Of a stretch of DNA of 64,000 bases, positions 17,559-27,254 are shown piece by piece. This stretch comes from UBA1723 sp045641625 (GTDB lineage: Bacteria; Bacteroidota; Bacteroidia; Bacteroidales; Paludibacteraceae), in contig JAZUHH010000081.1 of assembly GCA_045641625.1 (NCBI GenBank), forward strand, positions 78,461 to 142,460. The letters run 5' to 3'. The notes beneath the pieces are model-generated. The model made no database searches and was not told the DNA's origin. It was given only the letters and a program-made list of their open reading frames with translations. A program made the translations under genes and the position numbers. Positions within the stretch are counted from its first letter, which is position 1. The number at the start of each line of letters is the position of its first letter.

Positions 17559-18305
17559 ATGATTCATTTTAACATGCCATCATTCGTAGAAACGGATTTT
17601 GAGTTCATGAGACAGGACGTCTAGAACCAAAAGGATCTGTGGTGATGGCCCATTCACCAAACATTGTAACAAGTGGCACGAAGACCGCTTCCAGGCACAA
17701 AAGCTACTTCTCTTTACTTCTGCTCTCGAGATGATAGCCGTACTTTGTGAGTTCCAGCTTGGAGACGAAGTCATCGTGCCAAGTTCTTCCTCGAGATAGG
17801 CACCAAACGTGCGCGGTTCTTTCGTGGTTAGGTAGCTAAGTACAACTGGGCTGATTGGGGATCAAGCTGGCTTCCATCCGACCTCAATGCTGCTTACCTC
17901 TGGGGACAGCTTCAGGCAGCCAATTAGATCAACAACAACCGCCTATCCGCCTGGAATGCTTACAGCAAAGTCTTTAAGTCACTGAGCGGAAAGGTCTCGT
18001 AGATCTACTTTCCATTTCTGCCGAACGCGAGCATAACGCCCACATGTTCTACATGAAGCTCAAGGACCTCGACACCTGTCAGGACTTCATCAAGTACATA
18101 AAGACAACGACATCCTCTGTGTCTTCCACTACGTACCCCTCCATTCCGCCCCAGCAGGTCTCAAGTTCGGTCGTTTCGATGGAAAAGGCCGTTACAACAC
18201 CTCCGAGTCCGACCTCCTTGTCCGTTTCTTCTCTTCTTTGCTATGGATCCAGAAGACGAGAAGAAGGTGATTCGTTGCACATTGGAATATTTCAATAGAA
18301 AGTGA
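17559..18305 (+). pseudogene. Decayed dTDP-4-amino-4,6-dideoxygalactose transaminase (WecE/RffA-like)
   Basis: Piecing frames together gives a WecE-like protein: start MIHFNMPSFVETDFEFM, then KICGDGPFTKHCNKWHEDRF, LEMIAVLCEFQLGDEVIVPS, then after a large deletion FLEIGTKRARFFRG-stop-VAKYNWADWGSSW, LPSDLNAAYLWGQLQAAN-stop, NAHMFYMKLKDLD, VFHYVPLHSAPAGLKFG and a tail MDPEDEKKVIRCTLEYFNRK. The order matches E. coli WecE from end to end by memory. The deleted middle contains the PLP-lysine region, and there are several stops and frameshifts, so it is nonfunctional. It lay in the rmlB-rmlA context expected for dTDP-fucosamine-type sugars. Confidence 0.88.
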
Positions 18306-18358
18306 TGAGTTTTGTGCTATGAGTTTTGGTGGCACACGACTCCCCCTCCTTTACCCCA

Positions 18359-18745
18359 ATGCAAGATTTTTACGCATTACAGATTTGGCAACCAAGTCAT
18401 GAACTGACGTTTCAATTTATTATGTAATTATACAATATTTCCCTAATGATGAATTGTTTGCACTTACATCACAATAAGAAGTGCATTAAGTTCTATCGCA
18501 TGTAATATTGCTGAGATATGTGCAAAAAGACAAATGCATACTTCTCTCATTTCCTTTAGATGCCAATAGTTTTATGCTCAGAAGTAGAATGTCAAGTATT
18601 GTTAGCTTAGGATCTTGGCTACATAAGTGAAACATTATTTAGTTCGTTAACATATCAGGTTGTGTGTACAAGAAGAAAAATTTTTAATTTCCTGAAGAAG
18701 TTGGAAGGTTGATATATTGTTGGTTATATGCCAATTTATAAGCTA
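18359..18745 (+). pseudogene. Decayed four-helix-bundle (S23/TIGR02436-like) protein
   Basis: Fragments in alternating frames match the family layout: MQDFYALQIWQPSHELTFQF, then YFPNDELFALTSQ, then IRSALSSIACNIAE (frameshift between the two), and near the end QEEKFLIS and KKLEG. The family normally reads ...LxIWQKSHELT...FPxxELxxLTSQIRRAxxSIPxNIAEG. Multiple stops and shifts follow 18520. Intact members are small proteins related to those encoded in 23S rRNA intervening sequences and are often scattered in Bacteroidota polysaccharide loci. The stretch 18746-18789 just precedes rmlA. Confidence 0.7.
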
Positions 18746-18789
18746 ACAACCTGCTCATCACAGCTCACAACCCATAACCCATATACAAC

Positions 18790-19695
18790 ATGAAAGGTAT
18801 TGTTCTCGCAGGCGGTTCTGGAACTCGCCTTTATCCAATCACTAAAGGTATCTCTAAACAATTGATGCCTATTTATGTCAAGCCAATGGTGTATTACCCA
18901 ATTTCGGTATTGATGTTGGCTGGTATCCGTGATATTCTTATCATCAGCACTCCTTATGACCTCCCGGGCTTCAAACGTCTGTTAGGTGATGGCTCTGATT
19001 ATGGAGTGAACTTCGCATACGCAGAGCAGCCTTCACCTGATGGTCTTGCACAGGCCTTTACCATTGGTAAGGAGTTTATCGGAGATGATTCTGCTTGTCT
19101 CGTACTGGGCGATAACATTTTCCAAGGAGCTGGCTTTACCAAGATGCTGAAGGAGGCTGTTCGTACTGCTGATGAGGAGAAAAAAGCTACAGTCTTCGGT
19201 TATTGGGTGAATGATCCTGAGCGCTACGGCGTTGCTGAGTTTGATAAAGAGGGCAACTGCCTCTCAATCGAGGAGAAACCTGAGCATCCCAAGAGCAACT
19301 ATGCTGTGGTGGGACTTTACTTCTATCCTAACAAGGTGGTGGATGTGGCTGCTAATATTAAGCCTTCTGCTCGTGGAGAGTATGAGATTACGACTGTCAA
19401 TCAGCAGTTCCTTGAAGATGGAGAACTTAAGGTGCAGACTCTCGGTAGAGGTTTCGCATGGCTGGATACGGGTACGCACGATTCACTCTCTGAAGCAAGT
19501 ACCTATATTGAAGTTCTTGAAAAGAGGCAAGGACTCAAAGTTGCTTGTCTCGAAGGCATAGCCTATAGACAAGGTTGGATAGATGAAGATAGAATGAGAG
19601 AACTTGCTAAGCCAATGCTCAAAAACCAATACGGTCAATATCTCCTTAAAGTTATAAATGAGGTTAAGGAAACTGGACATGCCAATTTGGACTGA
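18790..19695 (+). CDS. rfbA: Glucose-1-phosphate thymidylyltransferase
   Basis: The 301-residue protein starts with the nucleotidyltransferase motif MKGIVLAGGSGTRLYPITKG followed by SKQLMPIYVKPMVYYP, and has LVLGDNIFQG (metal-binding Asp) and EKPEHPKSNYAVVGLYFY. It makes dTDP-glucose from glucose-1-phosphate and dTTP, the first step of dTDP-deoxysugar synthesis, feeding RmlB. Length and motifs are normal, so the first two steps remain while the transaminase between the two genes has decayed. It is followed by about 230 bases with no gene I can identify. Confidence 0.95.
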   Translation: MKGIVLAGGSGTRLYPITKGISKQLMPIYVKPMVYYPISVLMLAGIRDILIISTPYDLPGFKRLLGDGSDYGVNFAYAEQPSPDGLAQAFTIGKEFIGDDSACLVLGDNIFQGAGFTKMLKEAVRTADEEKKATVFGYWVNDPERYGVAEFDKEGNCLSIEEKPEHPKSNYAVVGLYFYPNKVVDVAANIKPSARGEYEITTVNQQFLEDGELKVQTLGRGFAWLDTGTHDSLSEASTYIEVLEKRQGLKVACLEGIAYRQGWIDEDRMRELAKPMLKNQYGQYLLKVINEVKETGHANLD

Positions 19696-19929
19696 TATAT
19701 ATACTGCAGTCGAAAAATTTGATTAATAGGAGTGATATCTGTTGCTGAACATAAATTTATAGGATAAAAGCAATTCTAATTATCGTTAGTGCATTCTCTG
19801 TCACCATTGCATTGATGATATATGACTTTAAGGAATGCTTAGGAAAAAACATCTAGTGCGCCTCCTTTTCTAGACACAAAATTCTAAGTGTAACAAATTT
19901 ATGAAGCAATTAAAAACAACATATATTAC

Positions 19930-21468
19930 ATGAGTACAGAAGCTCAATCAAATAATCAGCGAATAGCTAAAAACACCATATTTCTCTATTTTCGGATGAT
20001 GTTTATCATACTTGTTTCGCTTTATACGAGTCGAGTTGTATTGAACACATTGGGCATAGATGATTATGGTATATACAATGTTGTAGGAGGCTTTGTTTCA
20101 ATGTTCGGTTTCTTGAATACCGCAATGAGTGCAGCCACTCAACGATACATTACATTCAGTCTGGGAAAAGGAGATAAGGATGAACTGAATAAGGTTTTTT
20201 CCAATTGTGTATTGACACATGCGCTTATATGTGCCATCGTACTTGTATTTGCGGAAACTGTTGGATTGTGGTTCTTGTATAATAAGATGGTTATACCCTC
20301 AGATAGGTTATCCACAGCATTTTGGGTATTCCAATGTTCCATTCTCTCAACTATCATTCTTATCATGAGCGTTCCTTATAATGCAGATATTGTAGCTCAT
20401 GAGAAGATGTCTGCTTTCGCATATATTTCCATTGCAGAGGTAACCCTAAAGTTGCTTATTGTTTATATACTCGGTATAGGAGGATTAGATAAACTATTAT
20501 TATATGCAATCCTTCTGATGGTAGTACAAGGAGCCATCCAGACATTGTATCGCGTCTATTGTAGAAAACACTTCGAAGAATCAAAGTTAAGATTTATATG
20601 GGATGGCAATCTATTCAAGGAAATGCTATCGTTTGCTGGATGGAATCTCTGGGGTGGCGTTTCAAATATGCTCTACACGCATGGTATAAACCTGCTTCTC
20701 AACCTCTTCTTTGGTCCAGCAGTAAATGCTGCACGTGGAGTCGCAGTTCAGGTACAGAATGCGGTTTCGCAGTTTGCACATAGTTTCCAGATGGCTATCA
20801 ATCCTCAGATTACCAAGACTTATGCCCAGGGTCAGCTCCAGGAAATGCATAAGTTAGTCTATCGAGCATCGAAGTTTACCTTTATACTTTTACAGATACT
20901 ATCCTTGCCTATTTTCGCAGAAACAGAGTTCATACTTACCTTATGGCTAAAGATTGTTCCCGATTGGACGGTATCCTTCCTAAGGTTGATGCTATGTATC
21001 ATTATCGTAGATGCTGTTGCGAATCCTTTTATGGTTAGTGTTGCAGCAACCGGACGTGTTAAACTATATCAATCAGTTATCGGAGGTACGATGATTTTGA
21101 TAGTACCAGTAGCATACGTTATACTAAAACTCGGTGGTAATCCAACCACTGTATTCTATACACACCTTGGATTTGCGTTACTTACCTTCGTAATGCGACT
21201 CTTCATTGTTCGTCCTATGATCAATTTCAAGATTGCTGATTATATGAAGGAATGTGTGTTACGAATTGTAATAATCACTCTCCCCTCTGTAGGAATCGTT
21301 GTTATATCAAAGCAAATCCTTAATGGTGGGAGTATACATTCTCTTTGCATGATAGGCTTATCTGCAATTGTTGCTACAGCTTTCAGTTACGTGTTCGGTT
21401 TAACTGCCAACGAACGAAAAATGATTAATAGCAAAATCGTCACTATTATATCCAAAATAAGAAAATGA
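19930..21468 (+). CDS. Wzx-type polysaccharide flippase
   Basis: The 512-residue protein is hydrophobic throughout, with about 12-14 predicted membrane helices, and opens with the family pattern RIAKNTIFLYFRMMFIILVS (then LYTSRVVLNTLGIDDYGIYN). These MATE/MVF-like transporters move lipid-linked repeat units across the inner membrane. Its TGA stop (21466-21468) overlaps an ATG at 21465, which I take as the true start of the esterase gene. Confidence 0.9.
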   Translation: MSTEAQSNNQRIAKNTIFLYFRMMFIILVSLYTSRVVLNTLGIDDYGIYNVVGGFVSMFGFLNTAMSAATQRYITFSLGKGDKDELNKVFSNCVLTHALICAIVLVFAETVGLWFLYNKMVIPSDRLSTAFWVFQCSILSTIILIMSVPYNADIVAHEKMSAFAYISIAEVTLKLLIVYILGIGGLDKLLLYAILLMVVQGAIQTLYRVYCRKHFEESKLRFIWDGNLFKEMLSFAGWNLWGGVSNMLYTHGINLLLNLFFGPAVNAARGVAVQVQNAVSQFAHSFQMAINPQITKTYAQGQLQEMHKLVYRASKFTFILLQILSLPIFAETEFILTLWLKIVPDWTVSFLRLMLCIIIVDAVANPFMVSVAATGRVKLYQSVIGGTMILIVPVAYVILKLGGNPTTVFYTHLGFALLTFVMRLFIVRPMINFKIADYMKECVLRIVIITLPSVGIVVISKQILNGGSIHSLCMIGLSAIVATAFSYVFGLTANERKMINSKIVTIISKIRK

Positions 21469-23311
21469 TAAACTTCTCAATCCTGCGAATGGGGGGGTAA
21501 TTTTAATCCTCCTATTTAATGTTTCTCTTGCTATTTCCCAAGAGTATAGTATGGTTATAGTCGCCAAAGATGGTAGGCAATTCACAATGCCTACAAGCAA
21601 TGTTGACTCAATAACCTTTCTTCCTGCCAATCAGGTCATAGATCTTCCGGAGATAGGACATTCGGACACAATAGTTATAGAACAGCCAAATCCAAATAGT
21701 TACTCCCTACCGGAATGCACAAATGTGATAATGATTCCTATTGTAGGACAATCATTGTCTTTGGGTTCTGCATCTGTTCCTGTTCTTACAACCGCTAACA
21801 AGTACAATACAGGTCTCATGTTTGAGGGTGGCGTGCGATTTTCCAACAACAGAAGCCAATTTGTTCCGTTGGTGGAAATGAAAGGTAGTCCAACCAATGA
21901 TAGTGCTAACACAGGAGAAACAGTTGCAAGCGGATGTGTTGAAGGTTTTGTAGAGGCTCTCTCTCATGATATGGGTATAGATGTATATGATGATTATTGG
22001 CAGAGCCATCAGCTCATGTTTGTAACCTGTGGTTCTGGCTCAAAGACCATACAACAGATAATTGATACTTACATTCCGACACAACTTATTCCTTCTATAC
22101 AATCAGCAAAACAGATTTGTGATACCAACGGATGGTCAATATCTGTTCCTGCTATTATATACATGCAGGGTGAAACCGATCAGAAACAGAACATAGCAAA
22201 GGACATCTATAAAGAACTATTGCAGAGATTGCAGTTTGTTTGTGACTCTATAGCGACAGAGGTTTTGAATGAAGAACAGAACACCAAGGTAATTCTGTAT
22301 CAGATTGCCAGCCAAAACATAGTAGGACAACCAACAACTCCAAACTTCACATCTTCTGCTATGAATGTTCCAACGGCACAGATGGAAGTTATACGAGATG
22401 ATGACAAGTTCTTAGCTTCTGCACCAGTTTATATACTTGATCACTCACTAGCTGAACCCATTCACCTATCGGCTGAAGGTGAGCGTTTGTTAGGATTCTA
22501 TTGTGGTAAAACATTGGCAGACCTTCTGTTTCGTTCAAAACATCAGAAGGGTGTTATGCCATATCACGTGTATGCCAAGGGCAATAAAGCGATCGTTGAA
22601 TACAATGTTGAATACCCTCCATTGCGTACAGATACCACATGGGTATCATCTGTGTCAAACCTCGGATTTACAATACTTAATTCTCTGGGTACAAATATTC
22701 TTTCCAGCGTAAACGTCAATGAGACGCAAGTAGTTATTGAATGTCCCCAGTCTCCAATGAATGCCCATCTGTTTTACGCTTTCAATGGAACAAGAGGCAA
22801 GGATGGGCGTCAGCAAGGATCCAGAGGTAATCTTTGCGATTCTAAGGGGTACCACTATACTGCACAAATAGGCGAATATACACAACGGATGCACAACTAT
22901 GCCTATGCCTTCGATTGCATCATTTCAGAAGAAGTTCCTGAAGATTCTCTTCCTATCATTAACTACCAGAAGATATACTCACCAGCAGAAGTAACTATAA
23001 GGGATGATGTTTATCTGTCAAGCAATGGCATAACAGAGAATCCTTTGTCAGCTTTCATTATTGCCGAGATTGCCGTAACTGATGTGGATGGAGTAAAGGC
23101 ATACGGCTACTGTTCTACTATCATGTGTGGATTAGTATTCAAGGATGATAATGGCAACATTTTAGGAGATGTTTATGTGCCTTCTGAAACTGGTTACAAC
23201 ACTTTTGAAGCCGACAAACCGGCATGGGCTACAAAAGCATATTGTTCTTTCTCTGTTTATGGAGATAGAACGTATGATTTACAACTATTTAGTAAGAAAA
23301 TTATAGAATAA
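21465..23311 (+). CDS. Secreted SASA/GDSL-like carbohydrate esterase, out of frame at a G7 tract
   Basis: From ATG 21465, coupled to the flippase stop, translation runs MINFSILRMGG and stops at 21498 because the G tract (21491-21497) has seven bases. One more G (or two fewer) joins it to VILILLFNVSLAISQEYSMV, completing a signal peptide for the long frame that otherwise only has ATG 21551 with a weak ribosome site. The body shows the SGNH/SASA pattern: PIVGQSLSLG (nucleophile Ser), MQGETDQ and DHSLAEPIHLS (Asp-His). It probably deacylates a secreted glycan. The C-terminal 230 residues are of unknown type. Confidence 0.82.
21491..21497 (+). repeat. G7 homopolymer in a signal-peptide coding region
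   Basis: Seven G bases between GCGAAT and TAATTT. Eight (or five) would put the signal peptide and esterase in one frame. Confidence 0.9.
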
Positions 23312-23318
23312 ACCATAT

Positions 23319-24194
23319 ATGATTCAAAAATATAGAGATTTGCGTGAGGTTCTTCATGCTACCATCGTGGATTATAGGTACAACAAGCATCACTTTGCCA
23401 TACGCAAAGAAGGTAGTTATGAAGTCGACTTCGCTAATCTGCGTAAATACTGCCACATGCTCGATAAGGCCATGAACAACCCCAAGTTTGAGAAAGGGCA
23501 TAGTGGTAAGGTGTATAATGACGCTATTATACTAAAGAAAAAACTACAATCAGTATATGAAGGGGATTCTGCTTTCGCTTGGGCATGCGAGATATTGGAT
23601 AGATTTGAGGAAGCCCAGCATAATGGCAAACCAGTCCTTGACTCACATAAACCTCGTGTATATAGCGAAGATGAAGTCATGATGTTCTCTGACTTTATTA
23701 AAACACGTACCTCCTGTCGCAACTTCAAGAAGCAAAACATTCCGTCGGATGTTATTAGAAACATTGTATGTCTTGCTATTGATGCACCAAATGGTTGTTG
23801 TCAGCAGACAGTTCGCTTCTACCTTACTCAAGACGAAGATAAGATAAGCAAGATAGCCCCTAATGTGGCAGGATTAACCAACTTCACAAATGTACAATGC
23901 CTTGTAGCTGTTTGTGCTGATTGCTCTCACTATAACCTGAATGATAAGTGTCTCCAGTATGTAGATGCTTCCCTTGCGGCAGAGAATTTTATACTTGCAG
24001 CTCAGCTCTTTGGTGTGTATGGCACTATGTGCAATTTCTTCCATGCCAAGGACGTTCAGAAGGCAGAAGTAAAGAATATATATGGTATCAAGGAAACAGA
24101 AAATGTGGTATTGTTCATGGCTATAGGGTACCCAATTCTGGTTCCTGAAAAACCATCAAGAAGAAATATCGAAACCTTTTATCACGAAGTTTGA
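23319..24194 (+). CDS. Nitroreductase-family protein of a polysaccharide locus
   Basis: The 291-residue protein has an N-terminal helical extension of about 120 residues and a C-terminal nitroreductase fold: FIKTRTSCRNFKKQNIPSDVIRNIV (the FMN-binding SxRxF pattern), APNGCCQQTVRFYL, and DASLAAENFILAAQLFGVYG with the glycine-rich end of the FMN site. Such proteins occur in Bacteroidota capsule loci with no settled role; they may be FMN oxidoreductases acting on a pathway intermediate. Its stop overlaps the acyltransferase start by four bases (ATGA), which argues for a shared pathway. Confidence 0.85.
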   Translation: MIQKYRDLREVLHATIVDYRYNKHHFAIRKEGSYEVDFANLRKYCHMLDKAMNNPKFEKGHSGKVYNDAIILKKKLQSVYEGDSAFAWACEILDRFEEAQHNGKPVLDSHKPRVYSEDEVMMFSDFIKTRTSCRNFKKQNIPSDVIRNIVCLAIDAPNGCCQQTVRFYLTQDEDKISKIAPNVAGLTNFTNVQCLVAVCADCSHYNLNDKCLQYVDASLAAENFILAAQLFGVYGTMCNFFHAKDVQKAEVKNIYGIKETENVVLFMAIGYPILVPEKPSRRNIETFYHEV

Positions 24195-24766
24195 TGATAA
24201 TATTACATAATATAAACAGACACCTACATGGCTTGTTGTCTGGGATGATATGGGTGCTCAGTACCAAAATCATCCCATACATTCCAAGTCAAACGCTTAA
24301 GAATCTTGGATTCCGTATGCTGGGAGTCAAGATGAGTAAAAACGTAAAGTTCTATGATGGTATTGGTGTTCGCGAACCTAAAAAACTTGTTATAGAAGAC
24401 GGTGTTAGTATTGGACCTCATGTACTTCTTGATGCCCGTTGTGGACTAACAATTCGCAGATCAGCAGTGATTGCTTATGAAGCTATCATCTGGTCGCTTA
24501 ATCATGATTATAATGACATACATTTTTGCGGGAAAGGAGCCCCTGTAGAGATAGGTGAATATGCATGGATATGCAGTCGTTCCATTATTCTCCCAGGTAT
24601 AAAAGTTGGCAAAGGTGCCGTAGTCGCATCTGGTGCAATAGTCACAAAAGATGTGCCTCCATACACTATCGTTGGTGGCATTCCTGCGAAAGTCATTGGT
24701 CACAGAGAAGAAAAAGAATATGATTATGCATATATAAGTTCTAAAGATTTTTCTCATTTTATTTGA
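24191..24766 (+). CDS. Hexapeptide-repeat acyltransferase
   Basis: The 191-residue protein has an N-terminal amphipathic or membrane-associated segment and then left-handed beta-helix hexapeptide repeats (VSIGPHVLLDARCGLTI, APVEIGEYAWICSRSIILPG, KVGKGAVVASGAIVTKDVPP) ending with the family signature YTIVGGIPAKVIG. It lies in the WcaF/WbbJ group that O-acetylates sugars. The catalytic His is probably that in SLNHDYND. It starts in the ATGA overlap with the nitroreductase. Confidence 0.92.
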   Translation: MMIILHNINRHLHGLLSGMIWVLSTKIIPYIPSQTLKNLGFRMLGVKMSKNVKFYDGIGVREPKKLVIEDGVSIGPHVLLDARCGLTIRRSAVIAYEAIIWSLNHDYNDIHFCGKGAPVEIGEYAWICSRSIILPGIKVGKGAVVASGAIVTKDVPPYTIVGGIPAKVIGHREEKEYDYAYISSKDFSHFI

Positions 24767-24769
24767 TAG

Positions 24770-26032
24770 ATGATGAATAATTCAATAATATACCTTGGCA
24801 TAAATATACTATTTTATGCACTAGCTTTATATTGGGTTCTAAAGAAGTCAAATGGCAGGTTTCCTGCGATTTCTTTTGTGGTCGTTTGGTATTTATTTGC
24901 AGCGATTTCTTCACTACTATTTTATACACATCCTTTCACAGCGTCAACTGAGTATTACCGTGATATCGAGTGGAAAGGACTTGTGTATTTTAATATCCTT
25001 ACTCTTATCCTTATGCTTCCCTTATATAAATTTGAGCATGGTGGGTATGAGATTAGAAGCACTGCGCCTGTAAATGCGATATTTTCATTTATGAAGGCAT
25101 TGTTATTTATAAATATTGTAGTAATAGTATCTTATATTCCCGATGCTATACGTATTTTAAATAGTGGCAGTTTAGGCGATATTCGTGATATTGCGACCCA
25201 TGACGGCACTTCTACAATATCACCTAAACATCCATTAATTGCTTGGATGCTGACTTTCAGTATGTCATTTCGCAATATATGTACAATAGTTGCTTTTTAC
25301 TCTATTGTTTTTATAAAATGTAACAGAAAGCTTGTATTGTGTTTTTTCATAGTCTCTATGTTAATGCCATTCTTCCTTTCGTTGTTGTTCGTAATGCGCA
25401 GTTATATGGTATTCCAGATTCTCCTTGTATTTTTCTTATTCTTACTTTTTAGAGAAAAATTCTCGGAAACATTCAGAAAGAGAATGTATATTGGAGGAGG
25501 TTTGGTTTTAGGCGTTGTCATATTTCTGTTAGTCTTTATTTCCGACGATAGATTTGGCGATATGGTGACATGGTTTTACTATAAGTATGCAGGTGAGACT
25601 TTTGTGAATTATGCTGGTCAGTTATGGCCCGATTTAAGTGGAACAACTGGTGGAACTGTATATTTTGAATATTTCAACAAAATCTTAGGCAATAGTACAC
25701 ATTCATTTAATCTGTCAGAAAAATGGGATTATATGAACTATATGACAGGTGTAGATACTCATATTTTCTATGGATTTATAGGTGGTCTTAATCTTGAATT
25801 CGGATTTGTGTATACAGCGATATTAATATTAACGATCTCCTGGCTTTTCAGTAGAAATATTAAATCAAACTATTGGGAGCTTTCAAATTTGATTCTTATC
25901 GGAAGCCTTGCGAATCTTCTGTTTACGGGTTCGTTTCTCTTTAACTACCAAGGACTTTGGGGAAATCTGGAAATTGTTTTAGTTATTATGTCCTTCATAT
26001 ATCTAAAACGAAAGGAACAAGTAATATCATAA
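24770..26032 (+). CDS. Wzy-like O-antigen/capsule polymerase (oligosaccharide repeat unit polymerase)
   Basis: The 420-residue protein has about ten to twelve hydrophobic segments and one large loop between about residues 275 and 345 (YKYAGETFVNYAGQLWPDLSG...) as in EpsG/Wzy-type polymerases. No short motif defines the family, so the call uses topology, its place between the acyltransferase and glycosyltransferases, and the presence of a Wzx flippase. It starts three bases after the acyltransferase stop. The DNA here is AT-rich compared with the flanking core genes, a usual sign of a horizontally moving serotype-specific region. Confidence 0.82.
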   Translation: MMNNSIIYLGINILFYALALYWVLKKSNGRFPAISFVVVWYLFAAISSLLFYTHPFTASTEYYRDIEWKGLVYFNILTLILMLPLYKFEHGGYEIRSTAPVNAIFSFMKALLFINIVVIVSYIPDAIRILNSGSLGDIRDIATHDGTSTISPKHPLIAWMLTFSMSFRNICTIVAFYSIVFIKCNRKLVLCFFIVSMLMPFFLSLLFVMRSYMVFQILLVFFLFLLFREKFSETFRKRMYIGGGLVLGVVIFLLVFISDDRFGDMVTWFYYKYAGETFVNYAGQLWPDLSGTTGGTVYFEYFNKILGNSTHSFNLSEKWDYMNYMTGVDTHIFYGFIGGLNLEFGFVYTAILILTISWLFSRNIKSNYWELSNLILIGSLANLLFTGSFLFNYQGLWGNLEIVLVIMSFIYLKRKEQVIS

Positions 26033-26039
26033 ACATACA

Positions 26040-27254
26040 ATGACAATCGGAATACTTACATTTTACAGGGTCGCCAATTTCGGAGCAAATCTCCAGGCGC
26101 TCTCAACATATAGATATCTGCTTAATCATGGTCATCAACCGGTTATGTTGAATTACTATGATAGTCAGTGGTATGCTAAGTTTGAAAAGGATCTCGCTCA
26201 GAACGAACAATATCAAAAGCATATCAGTTTCATTTCAGAACATATTCCTTCGCAATCAGAGATTTGCTATGATGTGGATGATATCAATCGTGAGATCTCT
26301 CGCTTAGGTATTGAGGCAATAATTGTGGGCTCTGATGCTGTAATGCAGCATCATCCTCTTATAACCCGCATTAACCGTGGTAAGCGCAAGCCGTTCTATA
26401 TTTCTCCTATCGGATGTGATCGACTCTTCCCCAACCCTCTTTGGGGAGTAGGTGTTGCTCCTGAAGTTAAAATGGCGCTCATGTCTGGATCATCACAGAA
26501 CTCCAAATACCGGATGTTTACGCCATCCACTCGTAGAGCGATGCGTGATGCATTAAGCAGATTCACATACCTTGGAGTGCGCGACAACTGGACGCTCAAG
26601 ATGTTTCAAGAGGGTATTGGTGTAGAGAATGTAAATCTCACTCCCGATCCAGTCTTTTCCTTCAATTACAATGCTGGTGACATGGTTCCGTCAAAGGACG
26701 AGGTAAGAGAAATGTTCTCTCTTCCGGAGAAATATGTTCTTGTGAGCCTGCATGGACAGGATATTTCGTACTACCAACTTGCAGATCTCAAAAACGAATT
26801 TGCGAAAAAAGGTTATACTTGTGTAGCCTTGCCAATGCCTACAGGTGTTCGTTTCAAACATCTATTTGACAAAGAGATTGCCACACCTCTTTCTCCTATA
26901 CATTGGTATGCGCTTATCAAGTATGCTGATGGTTATGTTGGAAGCAACATGCATCCCATTGTTGTCGCATTACACAATGCTGTGCCTTGTTATAGCATTG
27001 ATAATTGGGGCACACGAAATTGGCTCGGCAAGGCAACAGATGATGGTTCCAGCAAGGTTGGTGATATTATGAATATTTGTGGTGTTGGAGAGAATAGAAT
27101 TTCCATTGGACTTAAGGGGTGTAAGATTAATCCACAGTTCATTGTAGATGCTATAGAGAATTTTCCAAAACTCAAAGTAGAACAAACTGTTAGTGCACTA
27201 TACACTAACTATCAAAACATGATGTCAAATATTTTAAATTCATTCGGTTATTAA
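26040..27254 (+). CDS. Polysaccharide pyruvyl-transferase family protein
   Basis: The 404-residue protein opens with TIGILTFYRVANFGANLQALSTY, the N-terminal signature of the CsaB/WcaK-type pyruvyl-transferase family, and has IIVGSDAVMQ and YVGSNMHPIVVALHNAVPC in the second lobe (His and Asn of the family). Members transfer pyruvate from PEP to make ketal groups, though many capsule-locus members are untested. It overlaps the next glycosyltransferase by one base (TAATG). Confidence 0.87.
   Translation: MTIGILTFYRVANFGANLQALSTYRYLLNHGHQPVMLNYYDSQWYAKFEKDLAQNEQYQKHISFISEHIPSQSEICYDVDDINREISRLGIEAIIVGSDAVMQHHPLITRINRGKRKPFYISPIGCDRLFPNPLWGVGVAPEVKMALMSGSSQNSKYRMFTPSTRRAMRDALSRFTYLGVRDNWTLKMFQEGIGVENVNLTPDPVFSFNYNAGDMVPSKDEVREMFSLPEKYVLVSLHGQDISYYQLADLKNEFAKKGYTCVALPMPTGVRFKHLFDKEIATPLSPIHWYALIKYADGYVGSNMHPIVVALHNAVPCYSIDNWGTRNWLGKATDDGSSKVGDIMNICGVGENRISIGLKGCKINPQFIVDAIENFPKLKVEQTVSALYTNYQNMMSNILNSFGY

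Noticed and set aside
18044..18298. 84-codon ORF as an independent small protein
   Set aside because: It is an out-of-frame segment of the decayed transaminase; its neighbours in the other frames continue the WecE alignment.
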